Assembly (NCBI GenBank): GCA_000472185.1
Contig: AVDB01000006.1
Coordinates: 203,065-267,064 of the forward strand
Length of the DNA stretch: 64,000 bases
DNA from: Rhodobacteraceae bacterium HIMB11
GTDB taxonomy: Bacteria > Pseudomonadota > Alphaproteobacteria > Rhodobacterales > Rhodobacteraceae
Direction: 5' to 3'
Made by a program: the position numbers and the translations under genes. Below, one piece after another: positions 34,315-42,522 of the stretch. A model generated the notes under the pieces. That model was not told the DNA's origin. It saw only the letters and a program-made list of their open reading frames with translations, and did not search any database. Positions within the stretch are counted from its first letter, which is position 1. Every line of letters begins with the position of its first letter.

Positions 34315-35232
34315 ATGTTTGATCGACTTTCTGACGCGTCAAAAGGTGCCGTATTTTTGGTTAGTGGCATTTCGATCTTTGGGTTTTCCGATAATTTGAC
34401 CCTTCTGGTGTCCGATACTGTCAGCGTGGGGCAATTCCATTTTTCTCGTTCCCTAATCGCGATATTTATGGTCATCGTTGCCGCCCGCCTATTCGGCATG
34501 CCTGTGCTTGCGAAATTGTGGAAACCAATAGCCGCGCGCACGGTTTTCATGGTCACATCCATGCTGTTGTATTTCGGCACAATGCCCATGATGCCCATTG
34601 CTGAGGCTGGTGCTGGGCTATTCACTTCACCCATCTTTGTGTTGTTGTTTTCCGCAATCCTGTTTGGCGAACGCATTGGATTTCGCCGCATATTGGCCGT
34701 TTTGGTGGGCAGTGTGGGGGTTTGGTGCGTCCTGCAACCCGGTGCCGAGGGCGTGACTGTCTATCAAATTATGCCTATTTTGGCGGGAGCCTGTTACGCA
34801 ATCGGGTCGATTATCACCTTTCGCTATTTGCAGGATGAAAGCGCGTTTGCGATTTTGTTCAGCTTTTTGGTCGCCATTGGGATCAGCGGCGCATTGATTA
34901 CATCGGTGTTCACTGTGTTCCCAGCCTCGGATCACATGATCGCGACGGCTCCGTTTTTGTTCAACGGATGGCAAACGGTTGATGCGCAATATTGGCTTTA
35001 TCTATTCATAATCGCATTGGGCGCGACCCTGGCGTTGTCTCTGATGACGCGGGCCTATCAATTGGCCCAAACCAGCTATGCCGCAATCTTTGAATATGCC
35101 TATTTGCTGTCGGTCAGTTATTTCAGCTGGCTATTTTGGGACATCACCCCAAATGCGCTGGGTGTTGTTGGGATCCTATTCATTATCACTTCTGGCGTCA
35201 TCATCACGCTTGCACAGCGCAAAGCGATCTAA
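34315..35232 (+). CDS. EamA/DMT family transporter
   Basis: This 305-residue, ten-helix transporter has two EamA repeats: the first contains FHFSRSLIAIFMVIVAARL and PIAEAGAGLFTSPIFVLLFSAILFGERIG, the second LALSLMTRAYQLAQTSYAAIFEYAYL. ATG 34315 (MFDRLSDASKGAVF) follows AGGTGA; the open frame starts earlier at a TTG. Members export amino acids, purines or other metabolites. It stands alone between unrelated genes. Confidence 0.88.
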   Translation: MFDRLSDASKGAVFLVSGISIFGFSDNLTLLVSDTVSVGQFHFSRSLIAIFMVIVAARLFGMPVLAKLWKPIAARTVFMVTSMLLYFGTMPMMPIAEAGAGLFTSPIFVLLFSAILFGERIGFRRILAVLVGSVGVWCVLQPGAEGVTVYQIMPILAGACYAIGSIITFRYLQDESAFAILFSFLVAIGISGALITSVFTVFPASDHMIATAPFLFNGWQTVDAQYWLYLFIIALGATLALSLMTRAYQLAQTSYAAIFEYAYLLSVSYFSWLFWDITPNALGVVGILFIITSGVIITLAQRKAI

Positions 35233-35280
35233 ACCCACTTATTTGTGCTCATTTATGTCACCGGTTTATCAATGCTAAGG

Positions 35281-35294
35281 AATTGTATACAATT
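35281..35294. promoter_or_regulatory. Palindrome AATTGTATACAATT, GntR-type operator candidate
   Basis: A perfect 14-base dyad whose core TTGTATACAA resembles sites bound by FadR-subfamily GntR regulators of sugar acid catabolism. It lies 44 bases before a small zinc-ribbon gene and about 300 bases before an enolase-superfamily sugar acid dehydratase-like gene. No GntR gene is in the window. Confidence 0.45.
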
Positions 35295-35337
35295 GTATTT
35301 ATTGGACTTTTTTGGATACGCAGCCTATATCCCTCAC

Positions 35338-35505
35338 ATGAACAGAAAAGATTGCAACACCTGTGAAATCAGCGTCAATCAACTGATGGACGAATGTCCA
35401 TCCTGTGGTGCGCAATTTGAACATTTGTCCACAGACGCACGCGTTTATGGGGTCATCGCCCTCTTGGTTGTATTTTGCATCTCTCTTCTGCTTTCAGCAA
35501 GCTGA
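35338..35505 (+). CDS. 55-residue zinc-ribbon membrane protein
   Basis: The product begins MNRKDCNTCEISVNQLMDE and has two Cys-x2-Cys pairs (CNTC and CPSC, 13 residues apart), forming a short zinc ribbon. A single C-terminal helix follows (VYGVIALLVVFCISLLLSAS). The start is chosen from the zinc-ribbon onset; no clear ribosome site is seen and the frame is open further upstream. Unknown function. Similar zinc-ribbon-plus-helix proteins are common in this group. Confidence 0.5.
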   Translation: MNRKDCNTCEISVNQLMDECPSCGAQFEHLSTDARVYGVIALLVVFCISLLLSAS

Positions 35506-35597
35506 ACGTAAACGACAATACACCACCCCGAAATTTCAATTGATCTATGTCAAAGTATTGATACCTTTATGCCGATAACAGCACATGGCACATTCTA

Positions 35598-36776
35598 ATG
35601 ACCAAGATCGAACGTATCGACCTGCGCGCATTTCAGTTTACAGCGAGGAATTTAGGCTTTTCTGCAAACACCAATTCTATTGGTGGGGTTTCATATGAAA
35701 AAGGTGCGCAAACAAAAATCACAAAATATGCCGTCGAAATAACAACTACTGACGGATGTGCGGGCCGTTATGTTTTGAATTGGGGGGCCTCACCCTCTGT
35801 GTATGGTCAAATGCAGATGTTAGCACCAATGCTGATCGGGCGCGATGCAGAGCAACGTATAGGCATCTACGAAGATCTAAAGCGCGAAGCGCGCCAATTT
35901 GACCACATGGGACACGGACCTCTGGATATTGCGCTTTGGGATTGGCAGGGACACGCGTTGAACTGTTCTATTTCAACATTGCTTGGGGGGTATCGCAAAG
36001 CTATACCAGCCTATGCAAGCACGTATCATGGGGACCGAAACGGCGGACTAGATAGCAAAGAGGCCTTTGGCGACTTTGCCCTAAAGTGCCGTGATATGGG
36101 ATATCGCGCGTTTAAAATCCACGGCTGGCACGAGGGCAATCCAAAAGAAGAAGCGGCACTTGTCACCCATGTGCGCAAAGTTGTCGGGGATGATATGACC
36201 CTCATGCTGGATCCTGCCTGCGAATTGCGCACATTTGCCGATGCCCTTTACGTTGGTCGTGCCTGTGATGATGCTAATTTTTTCTGGTTAGAAGATCCAT
36301 ATCGCGACTCTGGCGTATCAGCATTTGGGCATCGAAAACTACGAGAAATGCTGAAAACACCCATCTTGCAAACTGAACACATCCGCGGTGTGGAGCCCAA
36401 GGCCGATTTCGCGATTGCGGGCGGAACGGATTTCCTCCGTTCGGATCCAGAATATGACATGGGCATCACAGGATGCATGAAAATCCATCATATGGCAGAG
36501 AGCCTGGGCCTTGATGTCGAAGTGCATGCTTGTGGGCCAGCACATCGACACTTGATTGGCATGTCGCGGAATTCAAATTTTTATGAAGTTGCACTTGTTG
36601 GACCAGATTGTCCAAACGCCGTAGCACCCGTATATCAATGCGGTTATTCAGATCAATTGGATTGTATCAATCCAGATGGCACAATCACCGTCCCAGATGG
36701 GGTGGGTTTGGGCGTTGACTATGATTGGGCGTATATTTTGAAAAACCAAGTTGATCATAAATCATATCAACTTTGA
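35598..36776 (+). CDS. Enolase superfamily (mandelate racemase/MLE) enzyme
   Basis: This 392-residue enolase-superfamily protein has an N-terminal capping domain (GHGPLDIALWDWQGHALN before the barrel) and a barrel with a lysine on strand 2 (RAFKIHGWH). Metal ligands lie in LMLDPAC (Asp), WLEDPY (Glu) and ILQTEHIRG (Glu), and a His follows in LDVEVHACGPAHRH. These suit a sugar acid dehydratase or a racemase; specificity cannot be assigned. Codon choice is slightly more AT-rich than in flanking genes. A GntR-like palindrome lies about 300 bases upstream. It converges on the TauD-type gene, 9 bases away. Confidence 0.8.
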   Translation: MTKIERIDLRAFQFTARNLGFSANTNSIGGVSYEKGAQTKITKYAVEITTTDGCAGRYVLNWGASPSVYGQMQMLAPMLIGRDAEQRIGIYEDLKREARQFDHMGHGPLDIALWDWQGHALNCSISTLLGGYRKAIPAYASTYHGDRNGGLDSKEAFGDFALKCRDMGYRAFKIHGWHEGNPKEEAALVTHVRKVVGDDMTLMLDPACELRTFADALYVGRACDDANFFWLEDPYRDSGVSAFGHRKLREMLKTPILQTEHIRGVEPKADFAIAGGTDFLRSDPEYDMGITGCMKIHHMAESLGLDVEVHACGPAHRHLIGMSRNSNFYEVALVGPDCPNAVAPVYQCGYSDQLDCINPDGTITVPDGVGLGVDYDWAYILKNQVDHKSYQL

Positions 36777-36785
36777 CATTCCTAC

Positions 36786-37619
36786 CTATTGCGCGCCTGA
36801 TAATGCGCACCCTTCAACCGTAATGCGGTGCATGTATCGGCGATGTCCATCATAATCGTTGATCGCCTTATGCCATGTTGCGCGGTTGTCCCACATTGTC
36901 ATGTCACCTTGTGACCAACTGACCCTCGCCTGATACTCGGGTTTTTGACATTCATCGTAAATCATTGCCAAAATATGCTGGGATTCAGTTTCGCTGACCC
37001 CATCAATATGCGTCGTGAAATCGGGGTTTACATAAATCCCCTCTCGTCCTGACAGGGGATGACGGATCACAACGGGGTGTAGGGCATCTTGGGTTGCAAG
37101 GTGCGCGTTTTCAATGCGTCCTGTTTTTGATGACTCAGACTGCATTTGCGATGCGCCAAAGGCATGACGTGATGAATGCCACGCCTTAAGGCCCCGCAAA
37201 AATGATTTCACAGGGTCGGACATATTTTCAAACACACGCGCCATAGACACAAAAACCGTATCCCCGCCAAAGGGGGGCACCTCAATCGCATGTAAAATTG
37301 ATCCCATTGCAGGCACCTGATCATAGGAATGATCTGTGTGCCAACGTTCACCAATCGCCTTTTTTTGATCTTTTTCCTTTAGCACAATTGCAATTTCAGG
37401 GTGCGTATCCAACTTTTTGAAAAAGCGGTTCACATTGATGCTGCCAAAGCGGCGCGCAAAGGCCAAGTGATCTTCGGGCGTAATATCCTGCCCCCGTATT
37501 GTGATAACAGAATGATCAACAAAGGCCTGATAGATCGCCTCAAATTGCTGATCATTTTTGATGTCGGCTCCGATGATTTCTGCACCAAGGCTACCTGTTA
37601 GGGGGCGAATATCCATCAT
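36786..37619 (-). CDS. TauD/TfdA family Fe(II)/2-oxoglutarate dioxygenase
   Basis: This 277-residue dioxygenase has the HxD iron motif in ERWHTDHSYDQVP, the distal His in TWHKAINDYDGHRRYMHR and the 2-oxoglutarate Arg in the same segment. LGAEIIGADI near the start is the usual TauD N-terminus. Tandem ATGs at 37619 and 37616 follow GGAG; either may be used. The family includes taurine dioxygenase, which releases sulfite and aminoacetaldehyde; the substrate here is open. The overall length fits TauD (283). Confidence 0.82.
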   Translation of the reverse strand: MMDIRPLTGSLGAEIIGADIKNDQQFEAIYQAFVDHSVITIRGQDITPEDHLAFARRFGSINVNRFFKKLDTHPEIAIVLKEKDQKKAIGERWHTDHSYDQVPAMGSILHAIEVPPFGGDTVFVSMARVFENMSDPVKSFLRGLKAWHSSRHAFGASQMQSESSKTGRIENAHLATQDALHPVVIRHPLSGREGIYVNPDFTTHIDGVSETESQHILAMIYDECQKPEYQARVSWSQGDMTMWDNRATWHKAINDYDGHRRYMHRITVEGCALSGAQ

Positions 37620-37893
37620 AACACTCCACGTCGCTGTGTTGGGTGAGCCTTTTTCAACCACTGCTCAGGGTCACAATTTATAGTGTTGCACCACTGAATT
37701 TGACGATACGCCATGTGGCGCGAATTTCAATGATGGAATTTGGCGGGTTCGATAATCTTTGCGTCCTGCTATGTACAAGGCAGATGAATTCCGTTACTGC
37801 GCCCCAGAGCGTGCCGTTTTGATAGGAGGCAGCGCTCCAAAGGGTAAGGTTCCATGGGGGAACAAATGCCCCGGAACAAAAATTGAGATAAGA

Positions 37894-39915
37894 TTGAAAA
37901 CCTCCCTAAAGATTGCGCTGGATAAGCGCGGATACGCGGTTTTGACACCCGTACAACAAGAAGTGTCACAACCTGAACTTGATAACTCTGACCTATTGGT
38001 TTCTGCACAAACTGGATCTGGTAAAACTGTTGGCTTTGGCATTGCAATTGCGCCGAACTTATTGCCCGATGATGCGGGATTTGGACGCGCGGATGCGCCA
38101 TTGGGTTTGGTCATTGCACCCACACGCGAATTGGCGATGCAGGTCAAACGCGAACTTCATTGGCTATACGCCGAGGCGGGCGTTGTCATGGCGTCCTGTG
38201 TTGGGGGCATGGACATGCGCGATGAACGGCGCGCATTAGAACGCGGCGCGCATATTGTTGTGGCAACACCCGGACGTCTGCGCGATCACATCATGCGCGG
38301 CAGCATTGATTTATCACAAATCCGCGCCGTCGTTTTGGATGAGGCGGATGAAATGCTGGATCTGGGCTTTGCCGAAGATTTGGAAATGATCCTGGATGAA
38401 ACGCCTGACACACGGCGCACCCTGTTGTTTTCTGCAACTGTCCCCAAGGGGATCACACACCTGGCCAAGAAATATCAACGTGACGCCATTCGCATTATGA
38501 CATTGGCGGAAAAATCCCAACACACGGATATCGAATATCAGGCGATCAAGGTGGGCAAACATGATGGTGAAAATGCAATCATCAATGTTTTGCGCTATCA
38601 CGAAGCGCCCAGTGCGATTGTCTTTGCAAATACACGTGCCACCGTTGGACGCTTGACCACACGCCTGTCAAACCGCGGGTTTTCTGTTGTCTGTCTATCA
38701 GGTGAACTCTCACAATCCGAACGTTCACACGCGCTTCAGGCGATGCGCGATGGTCGTGCGCGCATTTGTGTGGCCACCGATGTTGCCGCGCGTGGCATTG
38801 ATTTGCCAAAATTGGATTTGGTGATCCATGCGGAATTGCCCTCAAACTACGAAACGCTTTTGCATCGCTCGGGTCGTACGGGCCGCGCGGGACGTAAAGG
38901 GACATCCGTGTTGATCGTTTCGCAAAACAACCTGCGCAAAGCAGAACGTGTTTTGAAATCTGCGAAACTGAACGCCGAATGGGGATCAGCGCCAACAGCG
39001 GATCAAGTGTTGGCAAAGGATCATGAACGCATTTTGGAAGATGATGTTTGGACACGCGACACAAACCCCGCGCATGAACATATGGTGTCCAAACTGCTGG
39101 ACCTATACGGCGCCGAACGTGTTGCCGCCGCGTTTTTGGAAACCTACACCCAAAAAATGTCCGCACCAGAGGATATTTCAGAGGTTTATGAGGCCCCACC
39201 CCGTCAACCCAAGAAAACCTATGAGGATTTCGGCGAAAGCGTTTGGCTGCGTCTTGAACAAGGCCGTGACGATGGTCTGTCCCCTGGTCAGGTTGTACCA
39301 ATGCTGTGCAAGGCAGGCGGTATCACAAAAACCGATATCGGGGCGATCCGCATTCAGGGCAATCACAGTTTCATCGAACTGCGCGCCCCCAGTGTGGATG
39401 GGTTTTTCAAATCCGTTGGCCGAGACGCCCGTGTCGAAGGCGCATTGGTCAAACAACTGAGCGAGGCGCCAAACATCCCACCCGCGGATCGCAACCGCAT
39501 ACCTGAACGCCCACGCGGACGCTCACACGGCGATGCCCCGCGACGGAAATCAAATTTTCACCCCCTTGGGGATGCGCCCAAAGAACAACGCTCAGATCGG
39601 CGCAAATCCGAGGATCGCCCCAAGCATTCGGAAAAGCGGGATTTCAAGGCAAAACCAAAACGTGCCAAGGATTTGCCCGAAGGTGTAGTTGCACCCTTTA
39701 AGAAGAAGGATGCCAAACCTGCCCCAAGCAACAGCGCACCAAAACCTGCAGCCAGACCAAAGTCCAAGGTGCGCAAAGGGGCAAGCGACCCAAGCAAACC
39801 CATGCGTGCACCCAAGGTTGGCAAATACAACAGCAAAAAGAACAAAGCCCGCCGCGAGGCCGCCGCAATGGCCGGCAAAGGCGCCGACAGCAAACCAATG
39901 CGCAAACGCACATAG
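37894..39915 (+). CDS. DEAD-box RNA helicase (DeaD/CsdA-like)
   Basis: About 673 residues. The Q motif RGYAVLTPVQQEV is followed by AQTGSGKT, PTRELA, TPGR, LDEADEMLDLGF, SAT and HRSGRTGRAG. A DbpA-type RNA-binding domain (ITKTDIGAIRIQGNHSFIEL) follows near residue 475. The tail from about residue 530 is Lys/Arg/Pro-rich and disordered. The open frame runs back to 37759, but the conserved family N-terminus begins at TTG 37894 (LKTSLKIALDKRGYA); GAGATAAGA just upstream is a modest ribosome site, so the start is uncertain. It likely unwinds rRNA or mRNA during ribosome assembly and cold adaptation. Confidence 0.88.
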   Translation: MKTSLKIALDKRGYAVLTPVQQEVSQPELDNSDLLVSAQTGSGKTVGFGIAIAPNLLPDDAGFGRADAPLGLVIAPTRELAMQVKRELHWLYAEAGVVMASCVGGMDMRDERRALERGAHIVVATPGRLRDHIMRGSIDLSQIRAVVLDEADEMLDLGFAEDLEMILDETPDTRRTLLFSATVPKGITHLAKKYQRDAIRIMTLAEKSQHTDIEYQAIKVGKHDGENAIINVLRYHEAPSAIVFANTRATVGRLTTRLSNRGFSVVCLSGELSQSERSHALQAMRDGRARICVATDVAARGIDLPKLDLVIHAELPSNYETLLHRSGRTGRAGRKGTSVLIVSQNNLRKAERVLKSAKLNAEWGSAPTADQVLAKDHERILEDDVWTRDTNPAHEHMVSKLLDLYGAERVAAAFLETYTQKMSAPEDISEVYEAPPRQPKKTYEDFGESVWLRLEQGRDDGLSPGQVVPMLCKAGGITKTDIGAIRIQGNHSFIELRAPSVDGFFKSVGRDARVEGALVKQLSEAPNIPPADRNRIPERPRGRSHGDAPRRKSNFHPLGDAPKEQRSDRRKSEDRPKHSEKRDFKAKPKRAKDLPEGVVAPFKKKDAKPAPSNSAPKPAARPKSKVRKGASDPSKPMRAPKVGKYNSKKNKARREAAAMAGKGADSKPMRKRT

Positions 39916-39940
39916 ACACGGTCAAGCCATAAACACACAT

Positions 39941-39976
39941 AAATGCGACGGAACCCCCACCGTCGCATTTTTCATT
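39941..39976 (+). terminator. Rho-independent terminator after the helicase gene
   Basis: An 11-base perfect stem, aaatgcgacgg (39941-39951) with ccgtcgcattt (39960-39970), has an 8-base loop and continues into TTCATTT. It lies 26 bases after the helicase stop and separates it from the small-gene cluster. Confidence 0.85.
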
Positions 39977-40043
39977 TCGACCTTTACGCTGTTGACGCCA
40001 CTTACCACAAAGCTACCTCACTCTTCTATCAACGGAGAGTATA

Positions 40044-40169
40044 ATGAGCGACGCAACACACACAGACGATTTGGGCAAATGGGACCTACGCATCCGTAAA
40101 TTTTTGATCGCATTCGCACTTTTGACGCCGAACTATTTGTTCATGCGGGTCGTGCTGGATTGGTTTTAA
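40044..40169 (+). CDS. 41-residue putative membrane protein, paralogue of 14782-14904
   Basis: ACGGAGAG precedes the ATG by about 7 bases. The product begins MSDATHTDDLGKWDLRIRKF and ends with one hydrophobic helix closing in YLFMRVVLDWF. The last eleven residues match the 40-residue protein near the cox cluster at nine to ten positions, and the layout is the same. I do not recognise the family. It lies between the helicase terminator and a zinc-ribbon gene. Confidence 0.65.
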   Translation: MSDATHTDDLGKWDLRIRKFLIAFALLTPNYLFMRVVLDWF

Positions 40170-40226
40170 TTGGTATCGGCTACCATGTTGAAATCCAAAC
40201 TACTCGGGGATCATAAAGGGGATAAG

Positions 40227-40397
40227 ATGGTATTAACCTGCGCACGGTGCCAGCATGAATTTTCCCATGAAGTTTCAAATTTGATATTGGTTGTTGGGAA
40301 AGAGGCAACGTTACACGCGGTCAGGTCCCGCGCGGTCTGTCGCCAATGCAACACACGTGGTGACAACACCTATCGCATGGTCCCGAAAACAGCATGA
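40227..40397 (+). CDS. 56-residue zinc-ribbon protein
   Basis: Two Cys-x2-Cys pairs (CARC near residue 5 and CRQC near residue 39) form a zinc ribbon around EFSHEVSNLILVVGKEATLH. ATG 40227 is preceded by AAAGGGGATAAG, a strong ribosome site; upstream in-frame starts exist. Its stop overlaps the next ATG by 4 bases, so it is coupled to the 77-residue gene. Function unknown. Confidence 0.65.
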   Translation: MVLTCARCQHEFSHEVSNLILVVGKEATLHAVRSRAVCRQCNTRGDNTYRMVPKTA

Positions 40398-40627
40398 CCG
40401 AAAGCATGAGATATATTGACGAAGTCTGCGCCGCATTGTTGGATGATATGGAACGTAAATACATCATGGCGCGAACACATTTGGAACAGGTCACAGCAGC
40501 AAACAGCATGCCCGAAGAGAAGCACGTAGATCAGATCGAAGCCGCGCGCAAAGAATACCTACGTGCGTCCAAGGAGTATTTGGCAATCGCCTTTAAAACA
40601 AAATTTTTGGGAGTTGATTTGGAATGA
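40394..40627 (+). CDS. 77-residue helical protein
   Basis: The protein begins MTESMRYIDEVCAALLDDM and contains a long amphipathic helix with heptad character (ERKYIMARTHLEQVTAA, then IEAARKEYLRASKEYLAIAF), suggesting a coiled coil. It overlaps the genes on both sides by 4 bases (ATGA), so three small genes form one translational unit. No family recognised. Confidence 0.6.
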   Translation: MTESMRYIDEVCAALLDDMERKYIMARTHLEQVTAANSMPEEKHVDQIEAARKEYLRASKEYLAIAFKTKFLGVDLE

Positions 40628-40788
40628 AATTTATTCTGATGGGCATCACCGCTTTCGCATTCTCAACCCTGCACCTATCTGCACAAGACTTGCCCAGTTG
40701 CCCAGGGGGCAATGCGGATCCATCCAAATTCTGCCCTGTTGGTCAACAATGGTCAGATGCGGCACAAGATTGCATTGTGATGGCATAA
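40624..40788 (+). CDS. 54-residue secreted cysteine-containing protein
   Basis: ATG 40624 overlaps the previous stop. A signal peptide MKFILMGITAFAFSTLHLSA is followed by a 34-residue mature part containing CPGG, FCPVGQQWSDA and DCIVMA. The spacing Cys-x10-Cys-x12-Cys with a Gly-x2-Trp between resembles a shortened chitin-binding type 2 (CBM14-like) motif seen in small exported proteins of this group. With three cysteines, one would remain unpaired. Function unknown. Confidence 0.6.
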   Translation: MKFILMGITAFAFSTLHLSAQDLPSCPGGNADPSKFCPVGQQWSDAAQDCIVMA

Positions 40789-40844
40789 TCCGCAACGACG
40801 ATATTTCGCCCAACATCATCCAAGTGTGATGGATTAATCCCACG

Positions 40845-41741
40845 ATGGAAAAACACCCCATGCAACAGTCGCAATTCGGCATACTTTTGGCCCTGATTGG
40901 TGCATTGATTTTAACGCCTGACTGCCTGTTGATGCGCCTATCGCAGATGGACGGGGGTGCGATGTTGGCCTGGCGCGCAACATTGGCAGGCATGGTTTTC
41001 CTTTTGATCGGCCTGAACAAAAGAAATCGCAGCATCGACACAAAGAAACGAATTTTTTCCAAAAGCTTTGTTGCTCTGGTCCTGTGTCAAATCGCAAACA
41101 CTAGCTTTTTCGCATTCGCGATATCCCTCGCCCCTGTTGCGATCGTTTTGGTGGCTGTGGCCACCGTTCCGATTATTTCCGTAATCCTAAGCGCGCTGTT
41201 TTTGGGGGAACGCGCCAGCCTGCGATCTTGGGGCATAATCTTGACCGTAATGTTGGGGATCGTGATTTCCGTTTACGGTGATTTACGCGGCGATATTGAT
41301 TTCAATATGCAGACTGTGCTGGGCGCATTGCTGGGATTAGCGGTGGCCTTTAGCCTTGCTATCAATTTCATCGTGGTGCGACAGGATCGAACCGTTGATT
41401 TTGAAATCGCCCTTGGGATTGGGGCATTGATTGCGGGTATATCGGCCTTTGCCCTGTCGCCAACCGCGACAGATGTCACGTTAAGCAGTGCGTTCATTAT
41501 ATCACTTACTGGGCTGATTATATTACCAGTTTCGTTTGTGATGCTGTCCCGTGCATCGCGATACACAACTGCGTCAAATGTCAGTATGCTGATGTTATTG
41601 GAAACTGTTTTAGGACCACTATGGGTATGGATGGTTATTGATGAACAACCCTCTCATTTGACAATCGCAGGGGGCGCAATTGTCATACTGGCGATTTTCT
41701 ATTTTTTACTTTCAGAGCGCAAACATGCGACAGCCGTTTAG
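40845..41741 (+). CDS. EamA/DMT family transporter
   Basis: This 298-residue, ten-helix transporter begins MEKHPMQQSQFGILLALIGA. Both EamA halves are present (LAWRATLAGMVFLLIGL and VPIISVILSALFLGERASL in the first; LMLLETVLGPLWVWMVIDEQP in the second). No good ribosome site precedes ATG 40845; ATG 40860 is an alternative. It is the third DMT gene of the window; substrate unknown. Confidence 0.88.
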   Translation: MEKHPMQQSQFGILLALIGALILTPDCLLMRLSQMDGGAMLAWRATLAGMVFLLIGLNKRNRSIDTKKRIFSKSFVALVLCQIANTSFFAFAISLAPVAIVLVAVATVPIISVILSALFLGERASLRSWGIILTVMLGIVISVYGDLRGDIDFNMQTVLGALLGLAVAFSLAINFIVVRQDRTVDFEIALGIGALIAGISAFALSPTATDVTLSSAFIISLTGLIILPVSFVMLSRASRYTTASNVSMLMLLETVLGPLWVWMVIDEQPSHLTIAGGAIVILAIFYFLLSERKHATAV

Positions 41742-41744
41742 GAT

Positions 41745-41897
41745 TTATTGATCCTCAGATGTTTCTTGGTTTGCGCTGTCTTCGTTCGGCTGTGGATCGA
41801 CCCACAAACTGACAATCGCGGTTATGATTATTGCAACCGCTACAGGCACCATGCGGCGGGTGAAGAAACGGTCAAAATCAACAAGTTTGGACAACAT
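41745..41897 (-). CDS. 50-residue single-helix membrane protein
   Basis: The frame begins MLSKLVDFDRFFTRRMVPV and continues with a membrane helix (VAVAIIITAIVSLWV) and an acidic tail (EDSANQETSEDQ). It fills the gap between a convergent DMT gene and an exported protein on the same strand. The positive-inside pattern (RR before the helix) suggests the acidic tail faces the periplasm. No family recognised; coding status rests on gap filling and the plausible topology. Confidence 0.45.
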   Translation of the reverse strand: MLSKLVDFDRFFTRRMVPVAVAIIITAIVSLWVDPQPNEDSANQETSEDQ

Positions 41898-41927
41898 GGT
41901 TCTACACGGCTCCTTTGGGCAAATTGA

Positions 41928-42341
41928 TCACCCAACCTTGGGCTGACATGTTAGAATGTTCAACTGGATCGAGGGTTCGCGCCCATATTTAACGATGGCC
42001 GTATGATAAAGCGTTTGTTCAGCAAACAAAAAGATGTCTTCACGATCCGCATCGGATGCATGCGCACGAAATGACAGGTCATCTGCCTGATCGGACAGAT
42101 GTGTGACATCATACGAGGTATGAAAGAACACACCATCCGCGATGATTTCATTCCCATTGATCGTGAAATTAATTGTACGCCCTGGGTAGGCAGGTGTCAT
42201 ACTGGATGCAACCGCAAACGAATGTCGCTGCGCCTCGCTACAGGTAAAGGAGGCCGCATGTGCTGTGGTTGGCGCAGTTCCCATTCCCAACAGCAGTGTC
42301 GCACAAAGGACGGCGGCGCGCCCCTCAATCTTTGCGGCCAA
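41928..42341 (-). CDS. Exported hypothetical protein
   Basis: About 137 residues with a signal peptide (GRAAVLCATLLLGMGTAPTTAHA) and a mature beta-rich part containing FTCSEAQRHSF and a second Cys near the C-terminus (ILTCQ), likely a disulfide. The open frame starts upstream at 42392 without signal-like character. TTG 42341, with GGGAAG before it and overlapping the upstream small gene, gives a clean signal peptide. Function unknown. Confidence 0.6.
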   Translation of the reverse strand: MAAKIEGRAAVLCATLLLGMGTAPTTAHAASFTCSEAQRHSFAVASSMTPAYPGRTINFTINGNEIIADGVFFHTSYDVTHLSDQADDLSFRAHASDADREDIFLFAEQTLYHTAIVKYGREPSIQLNILTCQPKVG

Positions 42342-42522
42342 GTGTATCTTCCCACAGGTTATAGAGCGCCAAAGCCAAAACAAAAATGGCAATGATCATG
42401 AACGGCAAACCGCCCATAAACCCCGCGAAACCCGTTGAAATGGAATGCGACAAACCAATGATAAACACGGCAAATAGGCCAAAGCCGATAAGGCCCGTGA
42501 TCAAGTTGACAAGTTTAGACAT
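42325..42522 (-). CDS. 65-residue two-helix membrane protein
   Basis: ATG 42522 follows GAAGAGGAGAAG. The product begins MSKLVNLITGLIGFGLFAVF and has a second helix GLPFMIIAIFVLALALYNLW, ending in charged residues. It overlaps the amidase stop by 8 bases and may be the last gene of the amidase/TRAP operon. No family recognised. Confidence 0.6.
   Translation of the reverse strand: MSKLVNLITGLIGFGLFAVFIIGLSHSISTGFAGFMGGLPFMIIAIFVLALALYNLWEDTLGRKD

Noticed and set aside
38582..39301. 239-codon minus-strand frame opposite the DEAD-box helicase
   Set aside because: Composition is that of the reverse of helicase codons (Arg/His/Pro-rich), with no recognisable family.
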